NCBI GenBank assembly: GCA_963576785.1
Contig: OY756139.1
Span: 2,852,001 to 2,916,000, forward strand
DNA: 64,000 nucleotides
Direction: 5' to 3'
Source: Chlorophyllum brunneum
Lineage: Eukaryota; Basidiomycota; Agaricomycetes; Agaricales; Agaricaceae
Both the position numbers and the translations under genes were made by a program. This document shows, one piece after another, positions 10,601 to 22,820 of this stretch. A model generated the notes under the pieces. It did not search any database and was not told the DNA's origin. It saw only the letters and a list, made by a program, of their open reading frames with translations. Numbering within the stretch: the first letter of the stretch is position 1; each line of letters starts with the position of its first letter.

Positions 10601-13507
10601 CTAGACTTCAACATCCAGCGAGACTGGTATACTATCATAAAGCCCCAGTGTCATTCCCTGTTGCCCTGTTAAATATACTTCCTTTAAGTGTGCTGATACC
10701 GGGTGCGCAATATTTTTCAACGCAGCAAGAATCGCATTTGCGGTCATTTGCAAACTCCAGAGACTGACGGTCTTGATGCGCTGGCGGTTCATATTGGCCT
10801 GACTCACATGGTAGGCGAGTGCGTCGTACGTCTTTTTTCACGAGGGTAAGTCAGATGCATACGCAAGGCTAGGCACGGGAGGAACATACCTTGATGGAAA
10901 TCTCGTCCATAAGTCCAGCTAAGAAGGCAAAGATTAGTCACTTGACATGTCGCACCCATTACGGGACGATGCTTACTCTCCCACATCTGTGAACAAATTT
11001 ATCAAACTGCGCCGCAGCCACATCCAAAGAAAGAACACTTACAGTCCAGGAACCATCAAAGTCACCGAGGTTTTTGACCATTCGACAATGGATTGGCACA
11101 AGTGTACGGTTAGCACTACCAAACGGACTTCGATCAGAGCCCAACTTTGGTAAAGAGAAGAGATACGTACTTCATAAACGCAACAATAGGCCGAATGAAT
11201 GCATTATTCACATAACTCAAATCGTTGGTGAATATCGGCACAGCAGCCTTCAAATCGCGGAACCTTAGGTCCATATCAACCACAACGTTCAGTTCCTCGT
11301 CCCCCTCATCTCTTTCAGTGGACCTCCCACGTCCGTAAGTGTATAAGTTATCATCAGGGGCACTCAAAGGAGGCCTAGCAAGCTCCCTCTGTCCAGGGAT
11401 ACGTTTGCGTTCAGGATGGCTGTCATCTTGCTCGCTCATGTTATTGTTAATTGAAGTCGTGATTGCATCGGCGATCTCGCCTAGGATAGCATTAAAGGGA
11501 AGGTCTCCATGTGGGTCTCGAGGAAACTTGATGTCAAGGACGGCGTCTACTTTGCCCGAGGTGATCCAGGAGATGGGGCCTTCCATCGTAGTGGAGTTTT
11601 TGAGGTGGTCGATACTAACGCCGTCAATTCGGATGCGGCTCTGTAGATATGGGTCAATCGAAAGGAAAAAAAAACCACTGGAGGGAGAATATCGACGTAC
11701 CATACGAGCCCACTCACCGTCCTCGAGGTCTTTCTCTGTCGTCCGTCCAATACTCTGGGGTTTGTGTAAGCTGAAAAGACAGTTATCGAATTGCCCAACA
11801 ACATTCTCAGCGCAGAGGAAGTCATAGAATAACCACCGCTTCCTGAATTGTCGAATATCCGCACGAAAGATTGAAGCAGTGTATGGACGGAAAGCTTCAG
11901 GTTGATATACCGTGATTAATACGTCTTGTAATTGCAATGACTCTAGTTCGAAGTCTCCTGGAACGGATTTATGTCGGAATAGCGCTGGATCGAGTGGATT
12001 ATCGGGATCCCAGTGGACATTCCGACGGTCTGTGGGCTGGTGAGTAAATCAGGAGCAGTGGGACGCTGGGTGAATGCATACCAAATACACCACGCACGCC
12101 CCTGACAACCGCATCTTCAACCAGGCCCTTTCCATCCAACCATCTCCAAAGAGACAGTGTAACATCAACGGAATCAATGGTCAAATCAAACAAGGACATG
12201 TTGATATCCTCTTCATCTAATAAGGTGGGTACAGTAGCTTCGTCTTCATCATCGCCAACCCGATGATACCCTGGATGATTGCTTACATCGTACCCGACTG
12301 CAGTAAGATGTTCATTCTCCTTCAATTGACGCTGTTTGGCTGCGAGTTCGGGCGGCCGACGGGAGACGTAGACGTTCTTGAACGAAATACGGGATTCGCG
12401 CCATTTGGGAAGAATGGCAGATTCGAATATAATGATAACACCCGTTTCAGAGGTGAGGTAGTCGCTGATTGCACGCGCGATGTAATCTATGAGAGATAGA
12501 ACATGGAATCAGCCACTCAATTGTTAGACATGAACGAATAACACACGTTGCAATCGCAAACTGTTCGCAATTGCAAAAATCATGGAAAAGAATGTCGTGC
12601 TATAGATTCCGTCAGGCTTCTAATCAACTTGAAGGAAAACACATGCTCCTCACGTTCCAACGAGAATCCATAACGTTTGACTCATCAGAAACCAAGTGAC
12701 AAACGCTGATATGTCATCTGCGTTGAACTTGCGAAACGATTTGATAGTAAACCATTTAAAGCGTATCCTCAATCGTTGCCAAAAACCAGTAGCAACATTC
12801 AGGAAATCATCGCGGGTAGGTCGATGTGGGTGTGGAAGGGATAAAGCCAATCGACGGAAAAAACGGGAATAATCCTCCAAGTGTTTGGTAGGGTCTGTAG
12901 GTTGATCCTGCGGTCGTCGAGGTGACTGTGACTGCTGCAAAGGGGATGGTGTTTTCTGGGGGCCTTCTGGAGAGTTGCGACATGAACGTGTTTGGTCGTG
13001 GTTTTGTTTGGGTATTGGCGGTTCCTCGGATTCGGAGGGCGAGCGTTGAGTTTGTGACCTCGTGTCCGGCGGCTTGGGTTCATCGCGTGTCTTAGCGGCA
13101 TTTATACGCACCACACTCGCGTGTATCCATCGTGCATTTCCCGGGCATGTTCGCAGACCAAGTCCAACGCTGGTCGACAATGGTCGACCGGGCGGACGCG
13201 TATACACCACTCCGACCCGATGGCACACTTGCGCCTGGTGAACGGGCAACCTACGCTGTGTGTCCTTCAAGTACGAGTGTGACCGTTTCATTTCCCCGCA
13301 TACACTCCAACGTGTTATGGCTTTCAAAGTGGTTGCAGTCGATGGGTTCCGAGGAGGCAAAGTTGGCGATGAAAAACTTTGACGTCGGAAAAAAATTCTA
13401 ATGACGCTGTAACGGTCCAAGGTCGCAAAATTGGGCTGACCATCGCGTAGCGACGACCGAGATATTGTCGAAATAACTCTGCTACAGTGCGCAGAGCGCA
13501 AGGCCAT
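10601..13507 (-). CDS. MDM31: Mitochondrial inner-membrane protein Mdm31/Mdm32 family
   Basis: Inner-membrane protein needed for mitochondrial shape, distribution and nucleoid/lipid homeostasis; a Vps13/bridge-type lipid-transfer fold has been suggested for the family. The model gives 817 residues: an Arg/Ser-rich presequence without acidic residues at its start, a long Pro/Gln-rich stretch, a membrane segment ending WILVGTTTFFSMIFAIANSL, then the conserved body: FESAILPKWRESRISFKNVY, SLWRWLDGKGLVEDA, NVHWDPDNPLDP, SRIRIDGVSIDHL, NDLSYVNNAFIRPIVAFM, LVPIHCRMVKNLGDFDGSW, and MTANAILAALKNIA near the end. Exons: 12654-13507, 12547-12599, 12082-12486, 11701-12029, 11171-11640, 11043-11115, 10977-10986, 10890-10918, 10601-10831. 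Exon 7 is 10 nt. The 60-nt intron 11641-11700 is a multiple of three without a stop, so its retention would insert 20 residues. Confidence 0.92.
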
Positions 13508-13597
13508 GGGTGGGTGAAGGAAAGGTTGCCGATAAGGGACGTCATGGGAAGTTATTACTTGTTAGGGCGGCATACACTATAAATATCTATACTAAGG

Positions 13598-15137
13598 TCA
13601 CAACGACGACTGCATCTCTGCGCACTTGCTGTCCACTCTCATGCAGAACCTGCAGTGAGTCAGTATGATGTGGCTTTCGCATGAAAATGCTGGACTCACT
13701 CATCGGCCCTCTTTAAGATTCGGCAAAATATACATTCCTCCCCACCATCAGATCCGCACTCACAACATAACTTGTAAGACTCTGTATATAACGTTTTTGA
13801 TCGTGAAGTCCTACGAAAAATTGTGGATCCGCGTGAAGCGTTAGCGGTCGTCCTTATCTGGCCACTCGCGTCCGTCACAGTATGTGCTAGTGGAGATGGT
13901 TTTTTAACTTGACCAGATATGACTCGGGCAGGTTTGAGTGGTGATGCCCTGGCCCTCTGCGTTGCAATCGATGACATTGTTGGTTTCTCGTTTGAGACAG
14001 GTTCTACTACACTCGGCGAAAGGCGAATAGGAGGTTGTGGGGTGAAGGGATTGGGGGTAGTATCCATCGATTCACTAAGTGAATCTTCCGCTCTATTTGA
14101 CCGAGCGGCACAGTCTTTTGTAACGGACAGGAGCGCGGCCTCATGGTTATGTGTGTTTGGCAGATGTTTTGGTTTTTCCATCGGAGTAGAAAGGGCCGGT
14201 TCAACGAAAGAGTTGCCGGGCTTCAATGGGGCTAAAGTTGCGGAGCAGGAATCTTTGGTCGGAAAAGAGTCTGGTGGCGAAGATGTGGATAGCGAGGGAA
14301 TTAGTAGCGGAACCTGAGGACCTAAAACGCATGGTTTATTGGTCAGGGCCGCTGGTACAGGTGTCGGTGCGATCGGTGGAATAATATTCAATGATGTGAG
14401 TGTGCTCGATGTGGGTGCAACAGGTTTTGGCGCATCTGGGCTTGGTTTCTGTTCAACCTGAATAGATGGAATTGCCTCGAACGTTGACGTTACTTGACTC
14501 GACCTGATCGTTTTCGACGTTGAAGCAATGAGGTTGGATCCGAGCGGTGCTCCAGCCGAGGCGGGTGTGGCGTATATTTGTACGGTTGGCTCTGACGCAG
14601 ATCCAACTGGACTCGATACGCCGGATATTGGCACGGTTGGCGACGGTGCCATCAGCGTCTTCGGGCCAGGTGGATGCGATGCTATTCCGGCTGAATAACT
14701 TTTCATCTTTGGAATTTTAGGGAGCTTCTGAAGAGTTCCAGAGGCGAGTTTTTTTTTTCTACGGGTTTGGAAATCGCCATAAAACTCTGATGACTGGTTT
14801 GAAGCGATTTGGTAGATGCAGCTGCGAGTGATGCTTTCGGGGTTGAGGGGAGTGGTGCACCTGAAGCCCCCAACGAAGACGACCTGGATTCATGCCTTAG
14901 GTCTTTGTTACGAGCTGAAGTTGACGGATAGTGAGGAGTAGAAAGGGTCGGGGAGATGGGTCTCAAATCTCGAGGTTGATTAGACCTCGACAATCCTGAA
15001 GCGGGAGCAACACCGTTATTAAGTTTCGGTCCAGTCTGGGGCGGGGTAGCTATGGACGTAACGGTTGAGATCGAGGCAGGTTGTGAACGGGGATCTTTGA
15101 TAATGGTCGAGGTGAGCATCTGGTAAGTGGGCGCCAA
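13598..15137 (-). CDS. Ser/Pro/Thr-rich protein with C-terminal Cys motif, frame interrupted
   Basis: Unrecognised, mostly low-complexity protein. Two open frames overlap by a few bases: 14703-15137 (from MAPTYQMLTS) and the frame ending near 13696. They sit in different frames, separated by a run of ten A on the minus strand at 14749-14758. Either one A is missing from the run (assembly error or true frameshift), or a very short 35-nt intron (14728-14762, GTAGAA...TTCAG) joins them in phase. The C-terminus has a cysteine group, CCECGSDGGEECIFC, that could bind a metal. A strong GTGAGT donor at the apparent stop and an acceptor at 13650 add a last exon (13598-13649) ending CAEMQSSL; without it the protein would stop at 13696. 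The start is uncertain and may lie in an upstream exon. Confidence 0.55.
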
Positions 15138-15877
15138 ACGCGGGGGTCTTTTGTAGGCTGAGGGTATTCATGCGCATTGACCATCGAAACCTTCAGGGAG
15201 ATCCAAGCGCAGCCAGTATTGGGGGACGGTTGACACGTGTCTATCGACCCGGGACCGAGAGTGTGGGCTTGAACCAAGCAAATGGCAATTCAGAAGGAGT
15301 GGTTAATCGACCCATTGGGGACGATGTGAGCGGGGGTATTTACCCTGAAGCTTGATTACCAAATCTGGGTTTGGGCAAAGTGCCGTGTCGCCTATGGTGG
15401 GTCGGGTCCATTGCCATCTCACGGCTTGGGGGGAGGGGTACCGGGGTCATCTGGAGTGGGGGCGGCATATATATTCCGTCGCCAAATGCTGGCCCAAGGA
15501 GGATAACATAATGACAGGAGAAAAAATAGCGTAGAAAAAAGTCAAAATGTTGGAAGAAAGCGGCCACAGTACTCGCTTCAGGCCTTGGGGAGGGTGCCGA
15601 GTTTGAAAGGCGATACAGGACAAAACATGACTAGAGCATATGCACCCAGACTCTAGACGCCTGTCCGAGTGGTTATTATTACCTGCACAGACGACAGCTT
15701 GCAGATTTGAGCAGCTGGGAGGAAAACGCAGGACGGGGCTAGTCTCCATGCAGTAAGACGAACGACGACTGAGTGGATCCATATTTGCAGGTGTTAGATA
15801 CCAAGGACCGTTGGTCGCGATCAACCTCGCGTTGCTTTCGACCACTCGTCCTTCCCCACCACCCCCATCTACACGCC
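15138..15877. other. Intergenic region upstream of septin
   Basis: Lies between the start of the minus-strand Ser/Pro-rich gene and the septin start codon, so it should carry both promoters. Small open frames on both strands have no supported function. An in-frame septin extension back to 15773 is possible but is not conserved in character. Confidence 0.4.
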
Positions 15878-17523
15878 ATGCCAATCGGTAGACGCAATAA
15901 GGTCAAGGGTGTCCAATTTACCATCATGGTCGTCGGTGTGTACTTCGTTGCACTGTGTTGACAGCGCTTATGACCATTCAACAGGTGTCTCGGGCACTGG
16001 ACGGACCACCTTTGTCAACACCCTTTGCGACTCAAATTTAATACCCCACAAGATCTCTGACAGTCCAGAGACTGCGCATCAAGAGGAGGGTATCAAGATT
16101 CGCCCTGTTGATGTCGGCGAGTGCTGTCGCGACAGTGTTGCTACTTTGCTCACCGTCCCTTGGTATTTCAGAATTAGAGGAAGATGGCATTCGTATTGCT
16201 CTCACTATCGTTGATACACCAGGTTTTGGCGACAACATCAACAATGAAGCCTCGTCTGTCTTTTCCTTGTTGCACTTCCGTAATATCCTACACTCACACT
16301 CGTCGTACCGTGTTTGTTCAATAGGTTCCAAGAAATTATGAACTATCTTGAACGTCAATACGACGACATTCTTACCGAGCAGTCTCGTATCAGGCGTAAT
16401 CCCCGCTTCAAAGATAACCGCGTTCACGCTTTGCTCTACTTCATACCTCCCACTGGACATGCGTATGCTTCTGTCTCCGCTTTTCTTACGTGTCACGTCG
16501 CTCATCCATCAACCTTCTAGACTTCGGGAGATGGATATTGAGCTTATGAAGAGGCTTTCCCCTCGCGTTAACGTCATTCCCGTCATTGGAAAGGCGGATT
16601 CCCTTACTCCCAGAGAGCTCAAGGCGTTCAAGAAGAGGGTAAAGTCTACTGGAGTCGAATTTTCTACCATTGCTGACGAGAAACGAATATAGATCATCGA
16701 TGATATCGACCACTATGACATCCCTATTTACAACTTCCCCTATGACCCGGAGGAAGATGACGAAGAAACCATTCAAGACAATATGGAGCTACGCGTAAGC
16801 CAACCAGCCTTGGAGAACGAAGACTCGGGCCAACCAGTTTTTTTTTCTAGTCTCTCCTTCCTTTTGCTGTTGTAGGCTCTGAGGAAGAAGTCGAAATTGA
16901 TGGTGAACCTGTCAGAGCTAGGGTATACCCATGGGGTCTTGTCGAGGTCGACAACCCTCACCACTCTGATTTCGTCAGACTCAGGGGTGCCATCCTCGGG
17001 TGTGTCCCGTTCCTATCTCAATCGATTCTTGACTGAAGCTTCGATTAAGCTCTCACCTCGGTGACCTCAAGACATTAACTGAGGATGTCCTCTACGAGAC
17101 GTACCGTACTGAGAAACTATCCAAGAGCATCGTGAACGAATCCCAGTGCGTCCTATCGAGCCCTAAAACCAGACAAGTTATTGATTCTCGAATACATTTA
17201 GGGAATCTGAAATTCCCCCTGAGGACCTTGCTAACCAAAGTGTTGTCATCAAGGAACAACAATTACTGAAGGAACAAGAGAGGGTCTGTCACCGTTCCAA
17301 GCCATTTTTATCATCCGGCTAATTTCGCATATATCTAGCTCCGCGAATACGAATTAAGGGCTCAACATGAAATCAACCTCATGAAGCAGCAGCTCTTGGC
17401 CAAAGAAGAAGCCCTTAGGTCTGACACTTTTCATTCGTGTTCCCCACGTACATCGTCTGACTTGGAATTCTACATAGGAACCTCGAAGCACGCACCGTCT
17501 CACAGCCTGGATCTCCTTATTGA
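15878..17523 (+). CDS. CDC11: Septin, Cdc11-type
   Basis: GTP-binding cytoskeletal protein that assembles into septin filaments at septa and growth sites. The 360-residue model has P-loop [10 protein letters not shown] (G1), VDTPGFGD (G3), GKADSLTP (G4, AKAD type), the septin unique element [13 protein letters not shown], and a C-terminal coiled coil rich in Glu/Gln/Leu. The P-loop followed by VNTLC and the [12 protein letters not shown] stretch resemble Cdc11 more than Cdc3, Cdc10 or Cdc12, but paralog assignment is from memory of motifs. Exons: 15878-15935, 15985-16116, 16172-16253, 16325-16462, 16521-16638, 16693-16794, 16851-16999, 17050-17145, 17202-17283, 17339-17418, 17478-17523. Intron 2 (16117-16171) must use a GC donor (GCGAGT) to read RPVDVELEEDG. 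The C-terminus (ends SQPGSPY) is the least certain part. Confidence 0.9.
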
Positions 17524-17786
17524 TCTACAACCGCCTCTTCTTGACCAGTCCCCAAATACCCATTTATCCCGTCACTTTCCATCTTGGTCGGCTCTCGAGA
17601 AGCTAGAACCATCGTCGAAAATCTTGTGTTGTCCTTGTGTATATACCCAGCCAGACACTAGAGATACTCTTATCTTTTGCGTACTATCGCTGTATTGTGT
17701 TGTTACCCTATCTTGGACTTTGGCCCTGAAATTTGACTGGTATTTTGCAGGCGTACACTGTTGTGAGCACACAGACCCGAAATGGT

Positions 17787-20700
17787 ATGTCTTTTCCACG
17801 GGCAGAAGTACCCAAACAGACGCGTTCCGTTGATGGGCTCCATGAAATACACGACCAACTCATGCCTCCTCAAAGGCTCGACGACGAGGAGCTTGAACAA
17901 ATCCGGTGAGTGCTCCGTACGATTGACGGTATATTTGTCTCGCTGAATGTGTGTGTGTTAGTCGCTACGAGGACTTCACAACGATAGGTGGACACACTTC
18001 TTCCCAACGGCACACACAATATTGACACCATCTACAATTTACCCGCAGATTGGATCCAAGACTCAATACTTGAGCGGAGTAGACGAATTAGGGACGTTAG
18101 AGTGACATCCACCCTACGGCGAGGTCCCAAGGGTGAAGTGACAATCTCCTGGCTCTGGGGTCAATTCCGGAAAGTAGTGAACACAGGTCAAGGTTGGTTC
18201 GTCGTCAGTCTGGTCGGTACGTCCCCTTGTACAGTTCCTCAAAGTATATAATAACCAACCCGCACGAATCCTCATTCCGAATACCTGCACTTTAGGTGTT
18301 TGTATCGGGATAAATGCTGCTATAATATCCATCGTCAGCGAATGGCTGTCCGATATGAAAATGGGATACTGTTCGGATGGGTGGTGGCTGAATCAACAGT
18401 TTTGTTGTTGGGAGATGGAGGGCGACGAAGTGGATGGTTGTGAATCGTGGAGACCCTGGAGTACGGTGACGTTCGCGAGATGGATCATATTTATTATATT
18501 TGCTGTGAGTGCTACACTCCTATGAAGCTTCTATTAGAGATTGACACGCTACTAATGCCAGACCATGTTTGCATTCGTTGCCTCGCATCTCGTGAGGAAC
18601 CTTGCGAGATATGCAGCGGGTTCTGGTATCTCGGAAATCAAATGCATTTTAGCTGGTTTCGTTATGCAAGGTTACTTAGGTTTTGCGACGTTCTTCATTA
18701 AGAGTATCACTCTGGTGCGTCCTTCCATGAGAGAACAATCTCGCGTGCCGATATATTGCATGTCGCACAGCCTCTCGTTATTGCGTCCGGGTTGTCTGTT
18801 GGAAAGGAGGGACCTTCTGTGCACGTTGCATGTTGTATTGGTGCCCTTGTAGCAGAACTTTTCGAAAAGTTTTCTCGCAGTAAGAGTCAGTACTTGATTT
18901 TCCCCTTTCATGAGAATGAATAGTGCACTTATTCTCCTGCCTCAATAGGTAAAATGCGCGAAATTGTCACGGCGGCAAGCGCTGCTGGCGTCGCCGTTGC
19001 TTTTGGTTCCCCAATTGGAGGCGTACTGTTCTCTATCGAGGTCAGCCGTCATGCTAGTCGAAGAAGGTCTTGTCAAACTGACTATGCATGCTTCGCACCT
19101 TCATTACAGGAAATGAGCCATACCTTCAGCATCAAAACCATGTGGCGGAGCTTCTTCTGTGCGCTCATGGCAACGTTCACGCTCTCTGTTTGTGTCCCCG
19201 CTTCTCCCCCGATATACGAATCTCACCCCAATGTGGGACCGTAGGCGATGAATCCATTTCGAACTGGCAAATTGGTGCTGTTCCAGGTGACCTATGACCG
19301 TGACTGGCACTTCTTTGAAATCATATTTTTTGTTATTCTTGGGATTTTTGGGGTATGTGTGGGGGGCAGCTCCTATGTTTACTCCACGAACTTTGAGCGC
19401 TTGGCTCAAAAATACTATTCTCGTCCTAGGGATTGTATGGGGCTTTCGTCGTCAAGTTTAATCTTCAAGCCGCGGCGTTTCGCCGGAAACACTTGGCAAA
19501 CCATGGAGTAGCTGAAGCCGTAACACTGGCTACATTGACAGCTTTGATAGGCTACCACAACCGGTTTTTACGCCTCGACATGACCTCGAGCATGGCTATT
19601 CTATTCCGAGAATGCGAAGGCGGAGGAAACGTCCACAACCTGTGCCAGTGAGTAATACATCGGTCCGTAAATGAACTATCCCTCATTTTGTAGGTCTTCC
19701 GCTCAGTGGCGCATCTCGATTTCTTTGCTACTTGCCGCTGTGATTCGCATGGGGCTCGTGGTGATTACATATGGGTGCAAGGTCCCGGCGGGCATTTTCG
19801 TCCCATCCATGGCCATTGGTGCAACATTCGGAAGGATGGTTGGTATATTAGTCAAAGCTCTATATCAGTGCGTTTTGGGTAATGTTCGGGGTCAGTGTCC
19901 GAGATTCTTATTTTTATTTCATAGGGCCTACCCACAGTCTGGTATTTTCAAATTTTGTACTCCAGACGTGCCTTGCATAACACCAGGTACATATGCCTTC
20001 TTAGGCGCCGCCGCCGCTCTGAGGTGGGTAATCATCTGATGTAGACATTCGGCCGCTACATTCCATTCTTCATAGTGGTGTGATGCGGATAACTGTCACC
20101 GTTGTGGTGATTATGTTTGAGCTAACTGGAGCTCTGACATACATTCTACCTACCATGGTAAGCTCCTCTTTACTTTTTGTATATGCCGACTTTCACCCCC
20201 GCCGATATAGATTGTCCTACTGGTAACCAAAGCCGTAGGCGATTTCCTTGGCACCACCGGAATTGCAGAAGAAATGATCCGGTTCAATGGATTCCCGTTC
20301 TTGGAGAAAGAGGACCATGCATATAATGTTACTGGTAAAATTACCGCGGCGCCCTCGTGAACGAGCTGTAACTGATCTCACTCGGCACAGTGTCAAAGGT
20401 GATGCGAACAGACCTCCATACCATACCCGACTTCGGAATGTGTGTGAAAGACCTCGGTGAGCTACTATCGCGGAGTCGTGTGAAATAAACGTTACTAATA
20501 TTAACATCAAGAGGCTCTACTGGCTGCAGCACATGTGAAGGGCTTTCCTATTGTGTCCGCTGACGGGTCTCGAAAATTCATGGGATTCATTGACCGCACC
20601 GAAATTCGCTACGTGCTTGGTGCGTGATCCTAGCTAGCACCAATGATTTCCAGCAGAATGGCGCTGACTCCGATGCCAGAACGGGTGCGAAACACACGAG

Positions 20701-21259
20701 AGATCCATCGCGACACAGCCTGTATATTTACTCCACCGGATTCAGACACGGACTCCATCGACATGGAGCACGATCCATCGTATGGGGTTGAAGAGGAAAT
20801 CCAGGAGGGTTTCTTCTCCTCAACTTTATCAGAAGACGGGATCAAGTTCTCTCCATGGGTGAACCGAGTACGTCGCCTTAGAGTACATCAGCCACGATTT
20901 CCAACCCTCAACGTAACTCTGTAGATACCCATGACCGTGTCTCCACAACTCCCTCTGGAAATTGTGATGCAGCTCTTCAAGCGGATGGGGTATGTGTATC
21001 ACTGTGTGATGACCACAATCTCATTTGTAATTCGGGCTCTTCTAGACCGCGCGTGATCCTGGTTGAGGATCATGGCGTGTTGGTGGGACTGGTGACAGTG
21101 AAAGACGTTTTACGATTCATCGCAACAGAAAAACCTGACCACGGGCCTTCGTGGGAAGAACGAGGGGGCCTCGACGGTCTACTGGAGGAGGCATGGACGT
21201 GGGCAAGCGAGGCTGTATATAGAACGGTGTCTTGGAGTAGAAGTCTATTGAGGCGATAG
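17787..21259 (+). CDS. CLC-type voltage-gated chloride channel / Cl-/H+ exchanger
   Basis: Multi-pass CLC protein related to yeast Gef1, expected in Golgi/endosome or vacuole membranes for anion balance and acidification. Conserved CLC elements are in order: GSGISEIK (near 18620, selectivity-filter Ser), GKEGPSVH (near 18800, gating Glu present), [22 protein letters not shown] (near 19790), then two C-terminal CBS regions, the second reading [20 protein letters not shown]. Presence of the gating Glu fits an exchanger. About 17 exons; those traced are 17787-17905, 17962-17987, 18049-18216, 18296-18504, 18562-18714, 18771-18885, with the rest continuing to a TAG at 21257. The start is uncertain: the frame is open upstream of the ATG to a possible acceptor at 17750, so an upstream exon may exist. 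It follows the septin gene by only about 260 bp on the same strand. Confidence 0.9.
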
Positions 21260-21444
21260 AGAAATGGATTTTTTATCTAATGGACTCCCGGACCCTGGTC
21301 CCGCAGATCGGCTCGCATAACGTCATCAGAGAAGGCCTTTGCCTTTTATGGTTTCTATCTGGAAGCCAACAAGCAGAGGTGGAGTCGAGCTATGGACCAT
21401 CAAACAGCTGAAAACACAGTCCATAGCCCAATAAATATGTAGTG

Positions 21445-21453
21445 TATATAAAG
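21445..21453 (+). promoter_or_regulatory. TATA box of small-protein gene
   Basis: The sequence TATATAAAG lies about 60 bp before the ATG at 21507, a usual place for a strong fungal TATA box. It is one of the better core-promoter matches in the window. Confidence 0.5.
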
Positions 21454-21506
21454 ACTGCTCTCCTCTTTTCGTATCACTTCCCTCAGTTCCCGGACTACCT
21501 ACCCAA

Positions 21507-21719
21507 ATGACCTTCTCCACAGAGAGCGAGCGACAACGATATGCACAGGAACTTGCAGCGTACACTCTCCGCCAGTTTACGGCCGCATGCTCCTCCAGTG
21601 ACCAAACGAAGGCCACCAATCCCTCCCCGTCAGGCCCACATCGTGACCAGAGAACGAATAAGGCGCCTGGCACACTTAGTGGTTCGACTTCATTTCTCCG
21701 ACAGTTGACAATGTGTTAA
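21507..21719 (+). CDS. Small hypothetical protein (70 aa)
   Basis: A single-exon frame starting MTFSTESERQRYAQELA, with an amphipathic, charged first 30 residues (likely helix) and a Ser/Pro/Thr-rich rest ending LRQLTMC. It has no signal peptide and no membrane segment. Support is indirect: a TATA box sits at the proper distance, and the helical N-terminus looks like real protein. Possible donor sites downstream mean it could continue by splicing. No family is recognised. Confidence 0.4.
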   Translation: MTFSTESERQRYAQELAAYTLRQFTAACSSSDQTKATNPSPSGPHRDQRTNKAPGTLSGSTSFLRQLTMC

Positions 21720-22820
21720 GACACAGCTAGAGACCTCGGAAACCGTAAAAACCTGAAGCTTTCAGCATCTGAGGAGCCAAAACCCAAGAAGAGGTTCTAC
21801 ATGTGAGGTTAGCTCTCTCCGTGTTCGGAGTCACCTGCTAAGATGTGTTGTACGCACCTCCACAGCCCATGACAGATGTCGTATGATTAATCTCACCTGT
21901 CAACGAGATGTATGCTGAAACCTGTACACTCCCTTTCATATATACGTACCGATGGTGGACGTTGTGGTTTAGCTGGCCTCGTCCGTTTGGCAGGTGATCC
22001 TTCCTGGGGGAGGAATCGTCCCGTCAAACTTCTTTAAAAACCCATGTATATACCCATACAGCCCTGTAACATTCACATACCCGTTGGTTCAGCGTGGATC
22101 CAAACGACGCCCTCAATAGATCATTCATCTGACAATACTTTATACTGGTCTGGCCCTTGAATTCATCATCGTGTTTCCTGATCGACAGGGTTTGTTCCTG
22201 GTGAGCTTTTCGGTCTTGAGTCGGAGGACGAGGCTGTGGGCTGAATTCATGGCATCCGCGCCGCGGTTAGAATTTCTCCGTTGCATTCTGATACGATCGC
22301 AACTGAAAGGGTAGGATCAATGTGGGCAGCTGTGGGCAGAGCGACAGCCGGCGATCGCAACACCACATTCCTTCGGGCCACCAAACCAATGAACATCAAG
22401 GGGTCCAAATCGCAAAAGGAAGCAGGTATGTGGAGTGAGAGAATTATCCATCTGGAAATTTGAGCCAAGGGCCCCACCTTGGCCGAACTTCTAGGCACGT
22501 TCCGTAGCATTCCGTTGGCCATGCTGACGATTGGCTGGGCACGCAGATCTGATGGGTGATATGTCAAGAGCCAACCAATGCTCTCAAGAGAGGACCAGAG
22601 GACCAATCATGTACCCGCCACACCTCCAAAGCTTATCGGCCAGCCCCTTAATCCGTCTGATCTTCTAAATTTCAGCGTGGCGAGGGGCGTATTCGAACAA
22701 TCATCATTCGAGCGGACATTGGATACACCGTCCGAGAGGTCCGCTAGTAGCTAACCGATGACCACTCCTTTTATTTATGCTGTATTATGCTGTTTAACGC
22801 CTAGAACCTCTGTCGCTTCG
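21720..22820. other. 1.1 kb without a supportable gene
   Basis: Between the small plus-strand gene and the 3' end of TSR1. The longest frame is 119 codons (minus, 22247-22606) with no recognisable motif. No repeat or RNA gene was recognised. It should contain 3' UTRs and termination signals of the flanking genes. Confidence 0.45.

Noticed and set aside
13919..14317. 132-codon plus-strand frame
   Set aside because: Antisense to the Ser/Pro-rich gene; no start context or motif.
22247..22606. 119-codon minus-strand frame
   Set aside because: Overlapping frames on both strands and no domain; insufficient support for a gene.
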